Positions 57,501 through 64,000 of a stretch of 64,000 nt of DNA are shown in pieces (position 1 is the stretch's first letter; every line of letters starts with the position of its first letter). Origin of the DNA: Craterostigma plantagineum (lineage: Eukaryota; Streptophyta; Magnoliopsida; Lamiales; Linderniaceae); assembly GCA_027422505.1 (NCBI GenBank), contig JAPQWV010000028.1, positions 3,810,001 to 3,874,000 on the forward strand. The letters run 5' to 3'. A program made the translations under genes and the position numbers. The notes under the pieces are model-generated. The model saw only the letters and a program-made list of their open reading frames with translations, did no database searches and was not told the origin of the DNA.

Positions 57501-57984
57501 AATAATTGTTATTATTTTAGCTTAGGGTTATTTTCTGCCTTAGACTTAATTTCCAAGAGGTTTATATTTATCTCATATTTAACGTGATAATGACGAGCAC
57601 CTAATGTTGCAAGTGTTAGCCATTTTTTTTATCTAATCCTCACTTAAAAATTTCGAAACTCACCATTATAGAATTTCGAAAAACTAGGTTTCGAAATTCC
57701 AATGTATTTCGAAATTCCCCTTTCAATTTCGAAACTTTACCAAAGTTTCGAAATTCTTTTCATAAGTTTCGAAATTCTCCATTCCAAGCCATACTTTCGA
57801 AATTCACCCCTATCAATATCACTAATTTCGAAATTATCATGTTTCGAAATTTCTTTCCTCAAAATCAAAGTTTCGAAATCTTACTTATCCAAACCATCTT
57901 CCCTTTCGACTACATTCAATAACATAATTTTCGAAGGTTTCTATTTTTCAAAAATCTAAGACTACAACACCTTAATCAAATATT

Positions 57985-58038
<54 letters not shown>

Positions 58039-58688
58039 CAGAAAATTATCATGCAGATGCATGAATTCGTATAAATGCATGAACTAGTTACAATTGTTAT
58101 GACATGAGGTTTTCGGTTCCTGACAATTCTCCCCCCTTTTAAAAAATTTCGTCCCCGAAATTTCGTACCGTATCCTTAAATAACCATGGGTACTGCGTTT
58201 CATATTTTCCATCCTTCCTCAAGTAACTTCTATCGTACTTTTACCATCGGAATTGTTTTATTCCACGATTGTCTTGTCAATATATTCAAGAACCCCTACT
58301 GGGTTTCTCACATAACTGGGATCTTTAAAAATACTTACTAACTTCTCATCCTTGAACTGGTTTATTTAATTCGATCCATTATAGTTGGACGAATCACGAT
58401 CGAAGTACAAATAGCACCAATATCATTTACTTCTATTTCTATATTCATTTTCCTCACTAACGACATTACATTTCGGCTAAGTTGTATTTACTATGACTAA
58501 TTCACCGTTGGCATTCAAACATATAAGTCATTTGTTATACGGGTACTAGCTAATATTATCATGAGTTACGTGTATCTAAGTAATGATTTCGTCAGCCCCT
58601 ATGATTTCTCGATGAGGAAAACAAATTTGTTTTCTCCACCTCACGCGGCGCTGAATTCATAAGTCATGAATCTGCCTCATTAATGAGG
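53975..58688 (-). mobile_element. Gypsy LTR fragment inside the LTR, copy B
   Basis: Equivalent of 15062-19779, with the same purine tract and LTR start near 58125, TTTCGAAA arrays at 55530-55890 and 57650-57900, and longer (AC)n at 57988-58022. No coding region. Confidence 0.7.
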
Positions 58689-59574
58689 GATTGAGTCGAA
58701 CCTAGAGAGTCGGGCTTAAAAAGGATCATCAAGGTGTACTGACAAGGAGAGAAAGTGTTTTTGGGCCTTAATGGGCCTTGGGCCGTTGGGCCGCACCTTA
58801 GTGGGCCTCGGGCCGTTTAATGGATCGAAGTTGGACTTCGTATGAAACTAACTTTGAGACTTGGGCTTGGCCAAGTGCTTAAAAGGCTTGAGGGTAAAAT
58901 TGGAATTGGACCTTAAGCTAATTTTCGAATTATGCCTTGGGAATTAATTTCGAAAATTAAATATAAATATAGAAATAATGTATTTGGAATATTATTTATT
59001 TTAAGGTGAAAATTTCGAAATTAATCTTGGAATAAGTTTCGAATTTTATACCATATTTACATATACTTAGTTTGACTTAGTATTTAAGCTAGTTGTCTAA
59101 TTATGGTAAGTATCCATCCTTATATGAATTTTGAATTAAATAAGAGAGAGAAAGATATGGCAAAATCTCTCAACTTAAGGAGCAAAATCGAAAACCATAT
59201 CTTTGAGATATCCTAGGGATTTCCAAATATATCGTAGTATAAATAGGGCAGCCCTATTTCATAATTTGGAGTGAAAATTTCGTCCATAACAAATGCAAAA
59301 AACACACACCGAAAAAAAACACTTTTCCCCACGCGACGGCTCGGTTCTCTCTAGCCATCTTTAGAGAACTGATTCCGTGGTACACTGCGAGGTCGGCGTG
59401 ACAATCTAATGCCATCCACCACCATCGACGAAGTCTTGAAGAAAAGGACGAGGAGCTGCCACTCGCTTCAACTGGTAATTCTCTACAGGTTTGACCCGCC
59501 CTGTTACATGTCTATGCGTTACTATTCTGATCCGAGCAACGAGGGCAATAAGGGAGACACCGAGTAACCCAACA
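58689..59574 (+). repeat. Copia-2-family LTR, second part, copy B
   Basis: From GATTGAGTCGAACC to ACCCAACA; TATA box AGTATAAATAGG near 59237. Followed by the PBS. Confidence 0.87.
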
Positions 59575-59575
59575 A

Positions 59576-59587
59576 TGGTATCAGAGC
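59576..59587 (+). promoter_or_regulatory. Copia primer binding site, copy B
   Basis: TGGTATCAGAGC after the LTR end; only about 230 bp of leader follows before the junction at 59816. Confidence 0.88.
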
Positions 59588-59816
59588 GGGCGCTCGTGAT
59601 CAGAATCATAACGTGTTTAAATTGAAACGAGGCGCGTGGGAGACGATCGAAAAGCCGACACGGTTCGACCGTCGCTGGGCGGACGATGCGTCGTTTGCCA
59701 ACCCACGGCCACCAACTCGTGCGATACAGACCGACGATGAACCACGAACCGGACAGGGTCCCGCACGGCGGCGGGACCCAGGCAGCCGTGCGATGTGCCG
59801 TAACGGCGGTACAGCC

Positions 59817-59965
59817 CAGGGTGCGTGTGAGTGAGGACAAAGCATGCTGGAAGGTTAAGTGGTGATACAGTGGGGCCAGATCAGTCGGATGTTGTGGGCC
59901 CAACCCCACAGGTCCCGGTAGGGACGGATGCTATAGTGACACTCGGTATGGGACAGGATGTTACA
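59817..59965 (+). repeat. Gypsy 5' LTR, last 149 bp
   Basis: Ends GGGACAGGATGTTACA just before the PBS. The rest of the LTR is missing at the junction with copy B. Confidence 0.82.
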
Positions 59966-59967
59966 GG

Positions 59968-59979
59968 TGGTATCAGAGC
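59968..59979 (+). promoter_or_regulatory. Gypsy primer binding site (tRNA-iMet)
   Basis: TGGTATCAGAGC, two bases after the LTR end. Confidence 0.9.
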
Positions 59980-60120
59980 TTTCGGTTACAAGTTCTGTAG
60001 ACTGTCCATGTACACACACTCAAAAGCACGGAAGCGGCCTTGCTAGTAAGTTTTATGTTCCCATGAACGTTGTATGTGCATGATTTATTGGCCATAGGGA
60101 CTATTAGGGTATAGGAAAGA

Positions 60121-61474
60121 ATGGGTAGAACACGAGCTGAATGTAGTGGGGGAGCGGATAAAGGCAAGTAACCCGCAACTCTTGGCGATAATCGTGATAC
60201 GGCGATCCTTCAACTTACGGAACTAGTTCGCCAGCAGTCCACTCAAATTCAAGAAATGATGCAACAGCGAAATACTGGCGGACAATCTAGCAGTGGACTT
60301 TCTTAAGCAGAAAGGGTAGAAATAGTGGGAGAAAGATTTCGCAAACTTAATCCCCCGACATTTGAGACGCTGTTGACCCTACTGAGGCTGAAGATTGGCT
60401 TCGAACTCTGGAGAGTATGTTTCAGTATAGTTGCATTCCAGAGGAAGAAAAGGTGTTACGTGCTGCCTTCCTACTGAGGGGAAGTGCAGGTCATTGGTGG
60501 GATACAATTCTCGCCTTTAAAGACCCTACTACAATGGCGTGGGACCGGTTCAAGGAACTTTTTAAGAGCAAATATTTCACTGCCCCTGTGCGAGCTCAAA
60601 GGATGAATGAATTCATCAGTTTGAACAGTTGTCCCGGTTTGCAACTCACATGGTAAGCACGGATACATTAAAGGTAGAGCGTTTTCTGGAGGGATTAAAG
60701 CCCGAATTATATAGAGATGTGAATATGGCCGGATCTCAAGGAGCTACATATGCTCAAGTAGCCGAACGCGCTTTAATGGCAGAGCAAGCGGAACTTCGAA
60801 TTATGCGAGCCCATGAAGCGAAGAGAAAGTTTGCTCAAGGACCGAAGTGGAGTGGAGGTACCCCAAATAAGCCATTTAACTCCAAGAATGTCAGGCCTAA
60901 TTTCCAGAACCGACCTGGACCCCCACAACAGTTTAGTCCTAGTCAAGGAAGATCCCCGATGACCATACCCCCATGTCCCAGGTGCACACGGCGACACCTG
61001 GGCGTGTGCTACTCTCAGAATGCAACCTGCTATAAGTGTGGCAAGACAGGCCACTTCTCCAAGGCATGCACGGAAGTTGCATCTGGAAGCCAAGCGCCTG
61101 TTCAAGCTAGGCCACCTACAATACCTGCTAGAGTATATACGCTAACTTCTGAAGAGACGGAGAACAACCAGTCTGTGGTGGCAGGTACTCTCCTTATCGA
61201 TTCAACCCCGACATGCATATTAGTTGATTCAGGAGCCACGCACTCATTTGCATCTACTAACTATGTGGCGAGACTCGGGGTTACACTTGATCTAGTTAGC
61301 TACGAATACAATGTTACCATCCCCCATGGAACCTCTACAAGAACCAACAAAATCTTACGAGATAGTCCAGTAATAGTGAACGATAGGACCTTACCCGTTG
61401 ACCTGATAGTCATTCCAATGAACGATTATGAAGTAATCCTTGGAATGGACTGGCTATCGATTATAGGTAATTGA
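60121..61474 (+). pseudogene. Gypsy gag and aspartic protease
   Basis: The likely start is ATG 60121 (MGRTRAECSGGADKGK), soon hitting a stop. Gag core pieces in shifting frames: DWLRTLESMFQYSCIPEEEK, FLLRGSAGHWWDTILAF and WDRFKELFKSKYF (60417-60656), then RFLEGLKPELYRDV (60629 on). The knuckle CYKCGKTGHFSKAC (CX2CX4HX4C) lies near 61028-61069 and the protease site ILVDSGATHSFAS near 61210. The frame ends [16 protein letters not shown] at 61474. The normal link between protease and the RT palm (several hundred bases) is deleted, so protease runs directly into ELNKITI-type RT sequence in another frame. Confidence 0.9.
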
Positions 61475-63579
61475 ACAAGATCACGATTAAGAATAAGTAT
61501 CCACTTCCACGAATCGATGACTTGTTTGACCAGCTACAAGGAGCGACTGTATTTTCTAAAATCGATCTGAGGTCAGGATATCACCAACTGAAGATACGAG
61601 AAGAAGATATTCCGAAGACGGCCTTTAGCACCCGTTACGGACATTTTGAATTTCTAGTCATGCCTTTTGGGCTGACTAATGCGCCAACAGCATTCATGGA
61701 TCTGATGAACCAGGTATTCAAACCGTTCCTAGACAAATATGTTATCGTATTCATCGACGACATTCTCATCTATTCGAAGACCAAGGAGGAGCATGAACAA
61801 CACCTGAGGATTGTCTTAAAAATATTGCGAGAAAAGCAGTTGCATGCGAAATTCAAGAAATGCGAGTTCTGGCTCAATCAAGTTGCATTTCTTGGACATG
61901 TTATCTCGGGAGCTGGAATTTCTGTTGACCCGAACAAAATCGAGGCTATTAACAGCTGGCCTCAATCGACGAATGTGACAGAAATACGAAGTTTTCTCGG
62001 ACTAGCCGGATATTATCGGAAGTTCATCAAAGATTTCTCCAAAATTGCATCAACCCTGACGAAGCTAACGAAGAAGAATACTCCATTTCAATGGGACGAT
62101 GCTTGCGAGCAGAGCTTTCAAGAACTTAAGCAACGACTCACTACGGCCCCAGTGCTAACTATTCCCACAGGAACTGGAGGATTTTCTGTCTACAGTGATG
62201 CGTCTAAGAATGGCTTAGGATGCGTTCTAATGCAGAATGGGAACGTAGTTGCATATGCTTCCCGACAGCTAAAGGATTATGAGAAGAATTACCCAACACA
62301 CGACTTAGAACTTGCCGCCGTCGTTTTCGCTCTCAAGATCTGGAGACATTACCTATACGGCGAGCGATGCGAGATTTTCACTGACCACAAGAGCCTCAAA
62401 TACTTCTTTACCCAGAAGGAGTTGAATATGAGACAAAGACGATGGCTAGAATTGGTCAAAGATTACGACTGCCTAATTAGCTACCACCCGGGAAAGGCGA
62501 ACATAGTGGCTGATGCACTAAGCCGCAAGACTGTAAACACGGAATTACAAAGGCTCGAAGTGGAGTTAATACCAATGGGTGAAATTGAAACAAAACTAGC
62601 GGCGTTAACACTTCGACCTACATTGATGGAGCAGATTACGAAGGTCCAGGAAAATGACGAATTATATCTGAAAATCAAGGAAATACTATCAGAACAAAGA
62701 TCAGCAGACTTCACAATACAAGATGACGGGAGCCTATACTATAGAGGACGTCTATATGTTCCTAACGACACCGGACTCCGAAAAATTGTCATGACGGAAG
62801 CCCATACCACCGTTTATTCCATCCACCCCGGAGCAACGAAGATGTATAGAGATCTGCGAACCATCTATTGGTGGCCAGGGATGAAACGAGAAATAGCAAC
62901 ATTTGTAAGCCAATGCCTGACGTGTCAACAAATTAAGGCAGAACATCAACGACCGGCAAGAACTCTACAATCCCTGCCAGTACCTGAATGGAAGTGGGAT
63001 CACATTACGATGGATTTCGTTGTCGGCTTACCTAAGACCGTGAAAGGCCACGACGCTATATGGGTTATTGTTGATCGACTGACCAAATCTGCTCACTTCC
63101 TGCCTATCAGTTCAACATTCTCCATGGAACGATACGCAGAATTATATATTCAAGAAATAGTAGGACGCCATGGAGTGCCGATGTCAATCATTTCCGATAA
63201 AGACTCAATGTTTCTATCCAAGTTCTGGATGAGTTTGCAGAAGGCCATGGGAACCAAATTATCATTCAGTACTGCCTACCATCCTCAGACAGACGGGCAG
63301 TCTGAACGAACTATCCAGACATTAGAAGATATGCTAAGAGCCTGCGTGCTCGACTTTAAAGGAAATTGGAGCCGATACCTTCCTTTGATTGAATTCTCAT
63401 ACAACAACAGTTTTCATGCAACGATTGGAATGGCTCCATATAAAGCTCTATACGGACGCAAGTGCAGATCTCCAATCCATTGGGATGAGGTCGGAGAACG
63501 AGCAATACTAGGCCCTGATCTAGTAAAAGAAATGACAGAAGCCATTAATACGAGAAAGGATGAAAACGGCCCAAAGTAG
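61471..63579 (+). CDS. Gypsy RT-RNase H-integrase, 702-codon open frame
   Basis: Copies element RNA, removes the RNA strand and inserts the DNA. The frame starts inside the RT domain at [12 protein letters not shown]; the 61471 start codon is not natural. [41 protein letters not shown] and [12 protein letters not shown] (catalytic DD). RNase [46 protein letters not shown] and [10 protein letters not shown]. Integrase: [14 protein letters not shown]...CLTCQQIK zinc region, then the core with D in [10 protein letters not shown] in IISDKDSMF and E in [11 protein letters not shown]. The frame ends in a frameshift at 63579; its natural continuation ([16 protein letters not shown]) is at 63560. The N-terminal RT motifs are deleted, so no active enzyme is expected. 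Motifs suggest a Del/Tekay-like gypsy, tentatively. Confidence 0.92.
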   Translation: MNKITIKNKYPLPRIDDLFDQLQGATVFSKIDLRSGYHQLKIREEDIPKTAFSTRYGHFEFLVMPFGLTNAPTAFMDLMNQVFKPFLDKYVIVFIDDILIYSKTKEEHEQHLRIVLKILREKQLHAKFKKCEFWLNQVAFLGHVISGAGISVDPNKIEAINSWPQSTNVTEIRSFLGLAGYYRKFIKDFSKIASTLTKLTKKNTPFQWDDACEQSFQELKQRLTTAPVLTIPTGTGGFSVYSDASKNGLGCVLMQNGNVVAYASRQLKDYEKNYPTHDLELAAVVFALKIWRHYLYGERCEIFTDHKSLKYFFTQKELNMRQRRWLELVKDYDCLISYHPGKANIVADALSRKTVNTELQRLEVELIPMGEIETKLAALTLRPTLMEQITKVQENDELYLKIKEILSEQRSADFTIQDDGSLYYRGRLYVPNDTGLRKIVMTEAHTTVYSIHPGATKMYRDLRTIYWWPGMKREIATFVSQCLTCQQIKAEHQRPARTLQSLPVPEWKWDHITMDFVVGLPKTVKGHDAIWVIVDRLTKSAHFLPISSTFSMERYAELYIQEIVGRHGVPMSIISDKDSMFLSKFWMSLQKAMGTKLSFSTAYHPQTDGQSERTIQTLEDMLRACVLDFKGNWSRYLPLIEFSYNNSFHATIGMAPYKALYGRKCRSPIHWDEVGERAILGPDLVKEMTEAINTRKDENGPK

Positions 63580-64000
63580 ACAGAAAAGCTACGCAGACCA
63601 AAAGCATAGGCCATTGGAGTTCCAAGTAGATGACTTCGTATTTTTTAAGGTGGCCCCAATGAAAGGTGTGAAACGATTCGGGAAGAAAGGTAAGCTAAGT
63701 CCACGTTATATAGGACCATTTCGCATCGTTAGGAAAGTTGGCGAAGTCGCATACCAGTTGGAATTACCGAATTCGCTAGCTCAAGTACATGATGTCTTTC
63801 ATGTATTGACGCTGCGAAAATACGTCGCAGATCCAAGCCATGTGTTGAACACTGAAAATCTTCATCAACAGCTTAAGCCAGATTTGTGTTACGAGGAAAA
63901 GCCAGTGGAGATCCTAATGTATGATATGAAATGATTACGGAATAAAGAGATTCCATTAGTCAAGGTACTATGGCAGAATCAGTCCACGGAAGAAGCTACA
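63560..64000 (+). pseudogene. Gypsy integrase C-terminal region
   Basis: Continuation of pol after the frameshift: [20 protein letters not shown], then VDDFVFFKVAPMKGVKRFGK, LSPRYIGPFRIVRKVGEVAY and VHDVFHVLTLRKYVADPSHV. This GPF/Y-type module follows the integrase core in gypsy elements. A stop at 63932 is followed in frame by LRNKEIPLVKVLWQNQSTEE, the start of the chromodomain-side tail, which leaves the window. Confidence 0.88.

Larger units (their letters stand above)
51546..59816. repeat. Large duplicated segment, copy B
   Basis: Direct copy of 12216-20904. It lacks LINE-2 but has its own LINE-tail insertion at 53028-53592. On the right it stops at ACGGCGGTACAGCC (59816), where a gypsy LTR end takes over, so Copia-2 gag-pol is absent from this copy. 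Confidence 0.93.
59817..64000 (+). mobile_element. Gypsy element, 5'-truncated LTR to pol, continues past window
   Basis: LTR end, PBS, gag-protease, RT-RNase H-integrase and the C-terminal region, in Ty3-gypsy order. The 3' LTR lies outside the window. A large internal deletion between protease and RT, plus frameshifts, make it inactive. Confidence 0.92.

Noticed and set aside
12216..59816. Segment duplication dismissed outright as an assembly error
   Set aside because: The two copies differ by substitutions, indels, microsatellite length and two TSD-flanked insertions, so they are not one sequence assembled twice. A haplotype join remains possible and is noted in the finding.

Overview
This window is repeat-rich nuclear DNA from a flowering plant. 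It opens with a decayed plastid DNA insertion and then consists almost entirely of nested non-LTR (LINE), SINE, Ty1-copia and Ty3-gypsy elements. I found no intact host gene. Species cannot be named from the sequence; the plastid gene order (rpoC2-rps2; psbA-trnK-matK) is the standard angiosperm one.

Region by region. 1-4882: a mosaic nuclear plastid insertion (NUPT). rpoC2 has lost its 5' part and carries three frameshifts, followed by rps2 truncated at its 3' end. About 10 bp of filler then joins this to a second plastid piece from elsewhere in the large single-copy region: psbA 5' leader, trnK 3' exon, trnK intron with domain V, and a matK 3' stub. 4883-6177: AT-rich DNA with a degenerate repeat and no gene. 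6178-12164: a full-length minus-strand LINE (LINE-1) with an 18-bp target-site duplication (TSD), whose two ORFs are broken by frameshifts. 12165-14928: remains of two copia-type elements, with a 5'-truncated plus-strand LINE (LINE-2) inserted.

14929-28496: a large copia element (Copia-2) with long LTRs of about 1.9 kb. Its 5' LTR has a 4.7-kb gypsy-LTR segment in place of about 0.85 kb of its own sequence. The gag-pol is recognisable but broken, and a LINE-like tail sits near the end of pol. 28497-29312: an inverted partial copy of the same LTR. 29313-31519: an unrecognised element with a 198-bp LTR. 31520-41918: a third LINE (LINE-3), split inside its endonuclease by a 7.86-kb non-coding LTR element (33071-40930). 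That element contains a SINE and a gypsy LTR plus gag fragment.

41919-51390: gypsy LTR fragments in both orientations and a degraded minus-strand gypsy pol. Several of these LTRs are saturated with short TTCG- or GCGAA-core motifs. 51546-59816: a near-identical second copy of 12216-20904. Each copy carries a different private LINE insertion, so both insertions post-date the duplication. 59817-64000: a gypsy element with PBS, gag-protease and a 702-codon open RT-RNase H-integrase frame, running off the end of the window.

The genes do not form a pathway. The window records repeated transposition: LINE, SINE and LTR elements inserting into one another, with TSDs giving the order of events. The less ordinary signals are the motif-saturated LTRs, a triplet of hairpins with one shared loop, a conserved splice-donor-like block in diverged LTRs, a conserved LINE 3'-UTR hairpin, and an LTR with 182-bp terminal inverted repeats. 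All coordinates, alignments and identities were judged by eye.
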